This document shows positions 54,351-64,000 of a DNA stretch of 64,000 nt, in pieces. The position numbers and the translations under genes were made by a program. The notes beneath the pieces were generated by a model. That model had not been told where the DNA came from. It did no database searches and worked only from the letters and a program-made list of their open reading frames with translations. This DNA comes from Gorsachius magnificus (Eukaryota; Chordata; Aves; Pelecaniformes; Ardeidae): positions 4,979,385 through 5,043,384 of the forward strand of contig CM067084.1 of assembly GCA_034008185.1 (NCBI GenBank), given 5' to 3'. How positions within the stretch are numbered: position 1 is the stretch's first letter; each line of letters starts with the position of its first letter.

Positions 54351-55280
54351 CACAGATGGAGGGAATTTCACCTTTCAAGCATCAGCTTAATGTAATTTTC
54401 AAGAGCATATTTTACTTTTTACACGTTTTTGTGGTATCACAGAACACTATATTCCTGCTGACAGATGGAATGGATGGTTTACCAGAATTAAATTAACTTT
54501 TAAGAGTGAATCTGTTTCCCCCTCTTTTACAGATTGTGCATTCTTACAGTTTGGAATTTAGTGTGAGATTTTAGGAATTATTTTTGAATATGTTTTTGTT
54601 GTTTGCTGGGGGAGCAAAGCAGGGAGAACGTTTAGTTGCTCTTGTGCAAGGGGAAACATTTTAAACAAATGCTTTGCTGTTTTCCTAATTGCTTCTTTAT
54701 TATTTTTAAATTATTAGAAAAACACTTTATTCTTCACAACTATGCCTTTCCGGTCTTGAAACCATCTCTGCCTTAAAAAATTGCTAATAAGTTGCTCTAG
54801 TCAGACCTATGCATACATTCATATCCATGCTAGACCTCCTGAGATTAAAACATATAGTTATAAATCTGTGTTATTTGCACTAGGAACAATATGCCTCTCT
54901 TTCAGGCTCTGTAGGGCAAAAAAGTCAGGTAGCAGGACCTCTGGTGACTGGACTGCTTACACACCTTAAAAATAATGTTGCTGCAGCATTTACTGTTCGG
55001 GACTGCAGTAAAAATATAACATGATATTTAGATTCCAAACAACTTTTATTTCTGTAAAGCTTTATTTGTACTGTACATTAAGGATTGTAGTATAATGACT
55101 TTGCTTTTTGTTGTTTGTTGAGCAACACAGCTTCCAGCTGTGATAATGTAAACATCTGTTCTCTTTCTGGTGCTAATGTGGAAGGCAGTATAGGTACCTA
55201 GATATTTACAACATGATAATTGCATATTAATTATTACCAACTTTCTAACACAGGGGAGTTTCTTGATGATATGAGGTGTG
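54351..55280. other. AT-rich non-coding stretch
   Basis: No gene or repeat recognised between the GC-richer island and the first CR1 of the 55-61 kb cluster. Confidence 0.6.
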
Positions 55281-55515
55281 ATAGAATAGAAGCACAAAAT
55301 AAGAGAAGAATTTAGGTTGGCTCTCTGGAGGTCATGTAGTCCAACCTTATGCTCAAAGCAGAGCCAGGTAGATCAGATTGCTCACAGCCTTGTCTAGGCA
55401 AGTTCTAAATATCTGCAAGGATGAAAAGTTCCCAATTTCCCTGGACAAATTGTTCCAGTGTTTTACTACCTCCAGTGTGAAAAATTGGACATTTATTTTC
55501 AGGATTGTATTTGTT
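55281..55515 (-). mobile_element. CR1 LINE, 3' end fragment (minus strand)
   Basis: Read on the minus strand, the order matches CR1. It runs from CACACTGGAGGTAGTAAAAC through CCAGGGAAATTGGGAACTTT and GGCTGTGAGCAATCTGATCT to AAGGTTGGACTACATGACCT. It then reaches CCAGAGAGCCAACCTAAATT and a decayed TTCTATTCTAT tail at the left end. About 235 bp remain and no intact coding frame is present. The decay of the terminal repeat and scattered differences suggest an older copy than the one at 60.6 kb. Confidence 0.88.
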
Positions 55516-55877
55516 ATGAGGTGAACTGGGGGAAAAATTACCTGGTAGTTCTAACAAAAGAAACTGAAGTTATAAGTCTGTTTATTGCACTAACCTTTAA
55601 ACCCACAAGGTAACACAGCATGAGAAGACTAAATTAACAGTCTTTCTTGATTAAATCATGTGGACTCAGTGATTCACTCAGTAATTATCTGTGCGGGAAC
55701 TGTACTGAAACTGAAGCAGGGTAACTCTGGCAGTCCCCCTCAGACCATGCATCCCTATCCAATCAAGCCATTAATATACATAAAGGAGAATTAAGCAGGC
55801 CTTCAAATGTTCTCTGCTCCTTTAAAAAAAAAAAACACCATTAAAAATTTGAGTAGTTCCAAATGTTGATTACAAAA

Positions 55878-56218
55878 TGAGGGATCTTATCAATATATAT
55901 AAATACCTGCAGGGAGGGTATAAAGAAGTTAGAGCCAGGCTCTTTTCACTGGTACCCAGTGCCAGGACCAGAGGCACAAACTGAAACACAGGAGGTTCCT
56001 TCTCAACATCAGGAACCACTTTTTCACTGTGAGGGTGAGCGAGCACTGGCAGAGGTTGCTCAGAGAGGTTGTGGAGTCTCCATCCTTGGAGATGTTCAAA
56101 AGCCATATGGACATGGTTCTGGGGAGCCTGCTGTCAGTGACCCTGCTCAAGCAGGGGGCTGGACCAGATGACCTCCAGAGGTGCCTTCCAACCTCAGACA
56201 TTCTGTGATTCTGTGGAC
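55878..56218 (+). mobile_element. CR1 LINE, 3' end including ORF2 C-terminus
   Basis: Plus-strand CR1 of about 340 bp. The motifs GAGGGATCTTATCAATATAT, GGCTCTTTTCACTGGTACCC, GGTTGTGGAGTCTCCATCCT, GCTGGACCAGATGACCTCCA and CCTTCCAACCTCAGACATTC occur in the usual order. It ends in ATTCTGTGATTCTGTG. The left part is the end of the reverse-transcriptase ORF: residues like [15 protein letters not shown], a signature of the CR1 ORF2 C-terminus, can be read. The rest is 3' UTR. It is 5'-truncated and inactive, in the opposite orientation to the CR1 360 bp upstream. Confidence 0.93.
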
Positions 56219-59157
56219 CAGGTTATCACATGATAACGTAATTGGTATTTGTATTGGAGTTTTGGACTAGGTCCTATCACCTTACTTCTCTACTCCCCAT
56301 CAAAAAAAAAAAAAGTCCAACTGTATTGTTTTCCTGAGCTACATGTTCTATTTCTAGCGTGCTTTGATAACAAAGAAAATTCAGGATGACCTGGCATACT
56401 GCTGTCATAAGGCACTCTTCTGCGGTTGGGTTTTTTCTTGGGGAGTAGAACAAGGCACGCCCAATGTCTCTCTGCCTCTTGGAGCAGAAAACAGATTACC
56501 TAACATCAGAGTTAGCCTTCTGATTTACATCAATGTCAATGTTAAAAAACAACCTGACTTTGAATTGTTCTAAAAGCAGGATTTTTCCCCCTCATTTTTC
56601 CACTTGTAATATGCTGTTAATGTATTTACATTACCAACAAACCACTTTTCCTTGTGAAGTTCATCACTATCACACTTTTTATATGTGTCATCAGAGAAAA
56701 ACCTGAAAAATACATATCCTGCTGAAAAGAGATTGAACAACCGAAAATAAAGAAGTCAAATATGCAACACAAATTCAAACAGGGCAGAAAGGCTTGGAAG
56801 GGCTGGGAGAAGGAAGAATTGTTAGGGAAGACACACACACAAAAATTTATTTAAAAGGAGAGGCAGTGGGGATTTTCCTGTTTACTACAGTGTTTACTAT
56901 TCATCAAACCCCAGGCCCTAGTCACAACGTACATGCCTATATATTTCCCCCAAAATCTTTAATTATGTTTTTGCAGCCAAATTACAATCCAGTTTGATGA
57001 AATGGAAACTTTTCTTTTAGAAGAAACTTTGAGCAGCAGTGAATTTCAAAGGAATTACAAGAGGAAATAGATTGATTTAACAAGAAAATATATTCAACTT
57101 ACTCTAAAAGATATATTGAGTAAATTAATAATATTTAGTATGCAGTATTTTTATATTACAGTTGTATGCATGTGTGTATGAGCAGGGTATGCTAGGCTTC
57201 TACAAAGTCACTGTCTCAAATTTTCTTACACAGTTTGCATGCAAGCAGTCTTAGAAGTGGGCATTTTGCTGTGTAGAAGAAAAAAAGTTGACTATCATTT
57301 GTCTGTTGGGCTTTTATTTTTCCAGTTGTCCACCCAAAAGATTTCATCCATTCATATTGCTCTAACTTATAGAAGAATATTAGCTTATTACATTTACCAC
57401 ATTACGTGATGAAACATTTTTGTTCAGAAACCATAGCTCTAAACTTTGAAACAACATTGTGGAAACTATTATTTTGATATGTAAATGTATAGGTATAAAC
57501 ATTTACTTGCAAGTGTAATTTCAACTTAATTTAGACAGCTGAGCTGAAAACATGCTTTGACTTATACAAGCTTTTAGATGCTTATGAAAGCTATTTCTTT
57601 TTGTAATACCATGTAACCTGAAAAAATAGATTTCTACTGCATGCAACACACCAAATTTTCCAGGACATCAGTGATATTTCCATATTCAGCTGCATAAAAA
57701 TGTTTCTAGATTTTTTTCCCATAGGAAAAAAATCTTTTTCCAAAAGCAGAGCTTGTAATCTGATGATTGTAGCAATTTGTTTTATTAGAAACAAGAAAAT
57801 TACAAATAGAAGACAAATTATGTAGTGCGTATTGGGAAAAAACCATACAGCTTGCTTCAACACCATGCACTCTAACTTAAAAAAAAGTAAGTAGGCTAAA
57901 GATATTTTTGGTTTGGGTTTTAAGTAATACATTTTGGATTCTTCTAGTTTTCACTGAGGTTTTAGAAACTCCTGAAATCATGTGTCCACTGTACCTTTTT
58001 GAATTAGGGGTCTAAAGAGATTTCCTTTGAGAATCAATATTGTTATTCACATGAATTCAGATTTTGGATATAAAAGAGAAGTTAAATTGAGAGAGTTTGC
58101 AACATGGAAAATATTATGGACTTAGACAAACAGTTTTACTCCATATAGAAAGCCTTTTATGCTTTAAATATTTCCCAGTTTCCCAGTAGTGGGCATAGAA
58201 ATGCTGCAATAACCTATTAGAATGGGATTTGAAATTGAAAACAGGGAATAATGGAAATTTTGTAAGCCAGTGTGCCAAAGCAGTAAGGAAATAGTACATG
58301 TGCCAAGGTACTTATACGTACAAACCAAGTAAAAATGCGTGTGATTGCTCTGACCTTCAATTCATTACATTACTAATTACCTTCATATTTCTCAATATAA
58401 AATAACCATGTTTTAATTATATTTATGCACAAATGCCTCTGAAGTTTGGATAAACATTCATGAATAAATTAGAAACCCGATGAAAACCAGACTTCCTAAG
58501 AAAAGCACTGAGAAAAGAGTTTATTGTAGCTTTGAGAGTGGTTCTGATGTAACGTCATGCCACCTAGCATAAGTTTTAAATTATATTTGATTACAACAAT
58601 TATAATTTTTTACATAAAGCAATAATTTGACTGACAATTGCACAGAAGAGAGAATGGAAACCTAGCAACATCGGAGTTCCTCTTATTATAGATGAACCCT
58701 AGCAAAAAATATCATTTGAAAACTCTGCATTTAGTATTTGATGGAAGCTGTATTTCAATTTAGTGACAGAAGGAATCCTTAAGTCCTCTACATTTGTGGT
58801 CAAGAGAGGAGTTGGGGGGTGTACGTGCACCTCATGGATCAAACCCATCATTTCCAAAGTTTTTGATGAGGGCTTTGTGAAGTCTTTTCTCAAAGGATCC
58901 TGAACTTGAAATCTTTATGCTATCCCATCACTTTGTGAGATACTCTGCATACCAGGGCAGTCCTAGCAAGAAAACATGGACACATAAAGATAAATAGCAG
59001 AACTGGTTCTCTGCCAACAGAGAAGTCTCCAGCATAAGAAAGGATGGATCTGTGATACCAAATTTCAGGCATTATATATCCAGTTTTATAAGGGTTCCCA
59101 ATTTAGATTTCATCTCCTTACCTTGTCTCTAATGTTCCAAAGAGGTAAATACTACCA

Positions 59158-59215
59158 CTGCTGCTGCTACAGGTACTACAACAGCAGCAGAAACTGCTGC
59201 TGCTACTACTACTAC
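59158..59215. repeat. Compound (CTG)n/(CAG)n/(CTA)n trinucleotide repeat
   Basis: Order: four CTG units, a TACAGGTACTACAA spacer, three CAG units, AAA, four CTG units, then CTACTACTACTAC. The CTG and CAG runs are complementary and can form a hairpin within one strand. No reading frame of any length includes it. Confidence 0.9.
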
Positions 59216-59817
59216 ATAATTGCTTATATAATAGTTTAAATCCAGAATTTCTGTTCTCTACTTCTCATAGTGTTTGGACTATGAAGCGCAAAGGTTACAG
59301 GCTGCTTACAAGTCGTATCAGATATCCTCTGACTGTATTGGTCTCTAAGCAGTTTTATCTTAGAAGACTGAATAGCACCATGCAGGACATCTGGGACAAC
59401 AGTACAGCTAAACCCAAGTATATCAACTCTTTCAAGGCTGACAGTTCCCATCCACCCTTTTTTCTTTAATCGTTAGAAACATGAAAATGTAAAAATATCC
59501 TATTTACAACTAATTACTGAGAATCCCACATTACATCACTCTTCTGCTGTGACCTGATTAGTGGGTAGAATATAAATTTAGCCTATTTATTTGCCTTTAA
59601 AATCATGTGATTTTTTTATGAGACACCATGAGGTTTGCAGGCCAGGGCATTAAAAGAAGATGCATCTAAAATGCTTTTAGAATTCAGTTAAACTGGGCCT
59701 AGAAACAACAAACATTAGCATCTTAGCATATAAAATAAGGGTCAAATTGTCATAAATAAAAAAATCTCCAGAATATAGAATTTCAACACAGAAATATCAG
59801 TAAATAACTAAGTTGTG

Positions 59818-59868
59818 TTTATATTATTTGTATTTATATTTATACTTTATATTTATATTTAATTTATT
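59818..59868. repeat. (TATTTA)n low-complexity repeat
   Basis: Degenerate hexanucleotide tract of TTTATA/TATTTA units, about 50 bp, ending at AATTTATTCATTG. Confidence 0.85.
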
Positions 59869-60628
59869 CATTGAACAGATTTTCAGTGGAGACTAGAAAA
59901 ACTAGACACTTGCTATGATAGGAAGCAATTATCACTTTTAGGTTAAACATTTTTATACAAATGTCAGTAAGAAATTTACTCAGTTATTTTTATGCCAAGT
60001 TATTTTTATGGATTTTTCAACACACAAAAAAAAAGGAGAAATGGGGTACTTAGCAGATTGTACAGCATTGAAGAAAATCAGAACTTAATTCTGTAAAAAG
60101 TACTTAAATTCTAACAAAATCATTCACCATTTTTTCCATTAATATAATTTTCTTTTTCTTTCTCCCTTAGTTTGCTTATTCAAAAATCCCACAGTTTGCC
60201 ATCATAAAAGAGATCTGTCTAGCATAAAGAGGAGGTACTTTTTAGTGTAATTAACAGGGCCAAGAATTGTCTAGCAAAGCTACAAAAATTAATTAGTAAT
60301 AAAGAAAATGGGTTGTCCCACTAACATTTTCTTTTCAAACTCAGTTCAGATTTAAGCACTTTTGTACACCTGATGTATGCCATTAGGCGGTTACTAATGC
60401 TACTAAAATCAAAAAGCTTCCTCATATGCATAGGGTTCAATATGCTCAACAAGGGTCTCCTATGAGAAAGTAAAACTGGGTCTGCAGATCGTTATATGGT
60501 TATAAAATAGGACTTGTAAAATATGGTTTCTAATACTCAGTTTTTGTGACTCTTATGTTGAGAATGATGTTAGCAACAAAAAACCCCCACATTTTTTCAG
60601 CTAAATTAAAATTAAAAACATAAAAAGA

Positions 60629-60925
60629 AGGGGTAGCCAGGTGGGTGTTGGTCTCTTCTCCCAAGTAACAAGCAATAGGATGAGAGGAAATGGCCTCAAG
60701 TTGCACCAGGAGAGGTTTAGATTGGACGTTAGGAAACATTTCTTCACAGAAAGGGCTGTCAGGCACTGGAATGGGCTGCTCAGGGAAGTGGTTGAGTCCC
60801 CATCCTTGGAGGTATTTAAAAGATGGGCAGACGAGGTGCTTAGGGACATGGTTTAGTAGTGGACAGGTACAGTTGGACTCGATCTTAAGGGTCTTTTCCA
60901 ACCAAATGATTCTATGACTCTATGG
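60629..60925 (+). mobile_element. CR1 LINE, 3' end including ORF2 C-terminus (younger-looking copy)
   Basis: Plus-strand CR1 of about 300 bp. It begins in the coding 3' part (TTGGTCTCTTCTCCCAAGTA, GAGAGGAAATGGCCTCAAGT) and continues through GGAGAGGTTTAGATTGGACG and CCCATCCTTGGAGGTATTTA. It ends with TGGACTCGATCTTAAGGGTC and GATTCTATGACTCTATGG. The frame at 60641-60856 reads [20 protein letters not shown] and [19 protein letters not shown], the well-known C-terminal end of CR1 ORF2, with no internal stop from 60641 to its end. This frame preservation and the clean consensus match suggest it is younger than the other copies here. It is 5'-truncated and has no catalytic domain. Confidence 0.95.
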
Positions 60926-60929
60926 TAAA

Positions 60930-61408
60930 TCTTCTCAAATACATATGACGGCAAATGTTACATGCCTACAGCTAGCCTAGTAAGAAAAATGCTAAACAAT
61001 GTAAAATAAATATTCTTCGTGACTTGCACTGGTTATTAGACTTTATATTCTCCTTTCTGATGTTAGTAATCTGTAATTCTGTTTAACTGGACAGTAACTT
61101 GTCCTGCCTGACTGCTGCTTTCCTTGCTTTTGGTAGCCGTTATCTCTGCCTTTCATTGTGGAGCTGTAGTTTTCTTCAGTAGATGTCCTTTGGGACTGAC
61201 AACCTCATAAAGCTGAAGCAAAGGTCTTTTGAGACAAAATTGCATGTTGCAGCCACACATTCTCATCATAGATGTGTTCGGTGTCATTTTCTAGTGGAGC
61301 TGGCATCTCCTGGGACACTAAATAATACTTTTGCCCTTACCCACATCTCTATATTTCTGCAAATCCCCCATGACAATGACATCTGCTTCTACTCAGTAGT
61401 GCCAGTAA
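60930..61408. other. Non-coding stretch between CR1 and LTR
   Basis: Nothing recognisable. The frame at 61183-61443 runs into the LTR and is accidental. Confidence 0.6.
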
Positions 61409-61413
61409 TCTTG
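61409..61413. repeat. Target site duplication, left copy (TCTTG)
   Basis: TCTTG immediately precedes the LTR and is repeated exactly at 61974-61978. Confidence 0.9.
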
Positions 61414-61973
61414 TGTCGTGGTTTAACCTCAGCTGGCAACTAAGCACCACCCAGCCGCTTGCTCACTTCTCCCTTGGAAGGGTGGGAGAAAGAAGAGTAA
61501 AAGTGAGAAAACTTGTGGATTGAGATAAAGACAGTTTAATAGGCAAAGCAGAAGCCACACACACAAGCAAAGCAAAACAAGGAATTCATTCCCTCCTTCC
61601 CCTGGCAGGCAGGCGCTCAGCCATCCCCAGGAAAGCAGGGCTCCATCATGGGTAACGGTGACTTGGGAAGACAAACGCCATTGCTCCAAATGTCCACCCC
61701 TTCCTCTTCCTTCCCCCAGCTTTATGTGCTGAGCACGATGTCATATGGTGTGGGATATCCCTGGGGTCAGTCGGGGTCAGCTGTGCTGGCTGTGCCCCCT
61801 CCCAGCTCCTTGTGCTCCCCCAGCCGCTCGCTGGTGGGATGGGGTGAGAAGCAGAAAAGTCCTTGACTTAGTGTAAGCACTGCTCAGCAGTAACAAAAAC
61901 ACCCCTGAATTATCAACACTGTTTTCAGCACAAATCCAGAACGTAGCCCCCCATCCCAGCCAAAACCAGCACA
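61414..61973 (-). mobile_element. Solo LTR of an endogenous retrovirus (ERVL-like, avian), 560 bp
   Basis: The element is bounded by 5'-TG...CA-3' ends and by an exact 5-bp duplication, TCTTG, so both edges are precise. Both strands begin TG and end CA, so orientation rests on internal signals. On the minus strand it starts TGTGCTGGTTTTGGCTGGGA and has a TATA-like CATAAAGC (plus coordinates 61720-61726). A poly(A)-signal-like TATTAAA (61535-61541) follows, and it ends GGTTAAACCACGACA. This order gives U3, R and U5 of plausible size. From memory it matches an LTR family abundant in birds. A 5-bp duplication fits class III (ERVL), though not exclusively. No internal viral genes flank it, so it is a solo LTR left by recombination between two LTRs. 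Frames inside it are accidental. Confidence 0.93.
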
Positions 61974-61978
61974 TCTTG
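61974..61978. repeat. Target site duplication, right copy (TCTTG)
   Basis: Exact copy of the 5 bases left of the LTR; together they mark a single integration. Confidence 0.9.
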
Positions 61979-64000
61979 TTTTCAGTTAAATAAAATGTCA
62001 GCAGGTGTCAACCCATGCTTCACTGCTGCCATCTTATAATTTTGTAGAGCTAAATACAGATTGTTGTCTCATTCCACTGCCAACTTTATAGGCATTTTAT
62101 TGTTTTGACACCAGTTTCTACCAGCCTAGTGGTGAAGGGGATAACAAACTAGAGGTCCAATATCTAAACCCATATTTCACAGCAAACTGCTTCTTAACCG
62201 GTGGCCTGCAGACAGACATATTACTATGTTTGATATGTCTAGTGAAAACAGATTTGATGTGCATGATCATCTGTTTAACTGTACTTGCTTTTTCTAAGAC
62301 TACATCAAAGGAATTGGGATAAGAGTTTAGAGCAAATACATACACATTCCCATTAATCCTAAACAAATCTCTGTGTTAGGCATTTGGTTTTGCTATGTCA
62401 GCAGTGTGGATTATCTTCATGAATTTGGCCTTCATTTTTGGCATATGCAGTAGGCCTTGACAGCTTCCTCAATATCCTTGGCCACCTGAGCCCTTGGTAT
62501 AAATTATCTCTAGCTCTACTCTTCAATTGGTCCATTCTCAGATGCCCTTTTTGTACCATTATAATGTTTTCAAGCCATGTTAGGAATCATTGTCCTTTAA
62601 GCACAATTCCCGCTTCCATCCAGGGGAAGTGAGACCTTCCTATTAATTAACTGGAAAATTGCTCTTCTGTCCTCTCTGTGCTAATAACCTAAATTGCTTT
62701 CTGCAGGATATCATCCTGGAAGTGTAGCTTCAGCAACCATTGTCTATCTTTTGAATAAGACCAGATAAGAATTTTAAATTGGACTGATTTTCTGACTCTG
62801 AACCCGCCCTGGCATAGTGCCGCCAAATGCCTTTGGGAAGTCTGTCTGAAATCCTTAAATCTCTTCCAGATTTCTATCCATTTTGCAAATCATGTTTGTA
62901 ATTGGAAAACAAAAACAAAACGATGAAAACAGTAAAAGCCCCTCTCTCTTTTGAAGTGGTGTTTGTGAGGCACCATTTGGCAATGGCAGCAGGTGGAACC
63001 CTCATAAGGACAGACATTGTACATCAAGCCAAGTCCTGATCCTCAGTCTGAGGGTATTAAAATTCATTTGACATAATTGTCATGGTATTTAAGCCAATGG
63101 TCTCCACTACTGATCTTTCTGTTGTGTGCTGATTCCTTCCTGAAGGTGCCTAACAGCAGTTCCATCTTGTACTTACCATCATGGTATTTGAAATCAAAGT
63201 ATGATTCCATTCTTCCAGCTTCTTTAAACTAGCATCTCATCTTCAAAGGACATTTTTGCTAAGGGTTGACCAAAAAAAATAGGCACATATGTCCTACAAA
63301 TTTACCATTCACAAAATCTTTATACCCTTTACCTCAAAAAGTGGGCATTCTAGTTGTGGCCTTGAACATCAGTAAAACCTGCTTATGCTTTTATCACCTT
63401 TAAAATTAAAGTTTTTAATCTTTTAAAGCTGCTAAGAGTTCGGTTCATGTTATTTTGTTTTTTCTCAGACCAAAATGTGACTCTCATAGCCATTGATACT
63501 CTCTGTGGCAGTATTCCAGGTCAGGCGGGATTCTGGGCTAAATCAAAAGCATAAAAAAGAAACTGAATGTGGCCTGAAATTTCACTAAAACATAAATTAG
63601 AAGAACAAATTTCTTTAAAGCATATTAACCAGGAAAAACAGAATAGAAATAAGCACGAGTTTATAAAGAAGCCTCCAACTTCACATTTTTAAACTTGCAG
63701 AGGGAATGTGCATAAATATGGGCTGCTACTTGTCAGAGTTCTTCTAATTCTAATGTCTAGGATGGAATGATATTTATTTTGACTATTTCTCATTCAGTTA
63801 TGTTGATGAATATGTCATGTCTGTGTGTGTATGCATAAATACACATTTACTGATTACATTTATTTATTATTAGATTACATTTATTTATTATTATTACATT
63901 TATTACAACAGTCGTCCTGTTACAGGACAATGCAAACATTTTCTTTTACCTTTTTGGCTTTAAGGAGTTTGCACACAAGCAGTGATAGACAGGTATCCCC
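61979..64000. other. AT-rich non-coding stretch to window end
   Basis: No gene or interspersed repeat recognised. A perfect 21-bp tandem duplication is at 63852-63893. Frames at 62118-62366 (-) and 62438-62632 (+) have no family resemblance. Confidence 0.6.
63852..63893. repeat. Perfect 21-bp tandem duplication
   Basis: GATTACATTTATTTATTATT plus A occurs twice head to tail (63852-63872, 63873-63893). A partial third copy follows (TTACATTTATTA). It has grown out of an ATTT/ATT-rich region. Confidence 0.9.

Larger units (their letters stand above)
56220..60625. other. AT-rich non-coding stretch
   Basis: No gene recognised. The longest frame, 57591-57932 on minus (113 codons), is Phe/Leu/Lys-rich and AT-driven, so it is judged to be chance. 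Simple repeats at 59158-59215 and 59818-59868 are listed separately. Confidence 0.6.

Noticed and set aside
57591..57932. 113-codon minus-strand frame, longest but one in the window
   Set aside because: Composition (Phe, Leu, Ile, Lys, Tyr) is what AT-rich DNA yields by chance; no motif.
60530..60901. 123-codon minus-strand frame, the longest in the window
   Set aside because: It is the antisense of the CR1 3' end, so it is a shadow of the repeat and not a gene.
61429..61974. Frames inside the LTR (both strands)
   Set aside because: They lie entirely in non-coding LTR sequence whose GC-richness removes stops; no viral gene is present.
1..64000. CRISPR arrays, bacterial operons, riboswitches, mitochondrial insertions
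   Set aside because: No regularly spaced repeats, no dense frames, and no recognisable mitochondrial gene sequence; the window is vertebrate nuclear DNA.

Overview
The window looks like an AT-rich, gene-poor piece of a bird genome. Two repeat signatures point to birds. Several truncated CR1 LINE 3' ends carry the CR1 terminal motif (ATTCTATGATTCT-like). One 560-bp solo retroviral LTR belongs, from memory of the consensus, to a family common in birds and starts TGTGCTGGTTTTGGCTGGGA when read on the minus strand. There are no operons, no bacterial gene density, no CRISPR array and no recognisable tRNA or rRNA. Nearly all open frames are 60-110 codons with AT-driven composition, as expected by chance in vertebrate intergenic or intronic DNA.

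Layout. 1-12,770 is single-copy AT-rich DNA with one striking perfect-stem hairpin near 4.5 kb and a smaller one near 9.4 kb. A very short CR1 tail lies at about 12.8 kb. 12.9-33 kb is again mostly single-copy and holds the two best candidates for coding sequence. The first is a compact GC-richer frame at 18,980-19,240. The second is a pair of protein-like frames at 22,962-23,519, the latter ending at a good splice donor. 33.2-34.1 kb holds an AT pentanucleotide tract, a CR1 tail bracketed by it, and an older diverged amniote repeat. 34-55 kb has no feature I can name apart from simple repeats and a GC-richer patch at 53.9-54.35 kb. 55.3-61 kb has three CR1 3' ends, two of them in inverted orientation. 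The solo LTR at 61,414-61,973 has a perfect 5-bp target duplication. The rest to 64 kb is unremarkable.

No complete gene is identified. The window is best read as intergenic desert or the inside of a very large intron; the sequence alone does not decide between these. The items most worth a second look are the 4,472-4,555 hairpin, the 18,980 and 22,962-23,519 candidate exons, the inverted CR1 pair, and the precisely bounded LTR.
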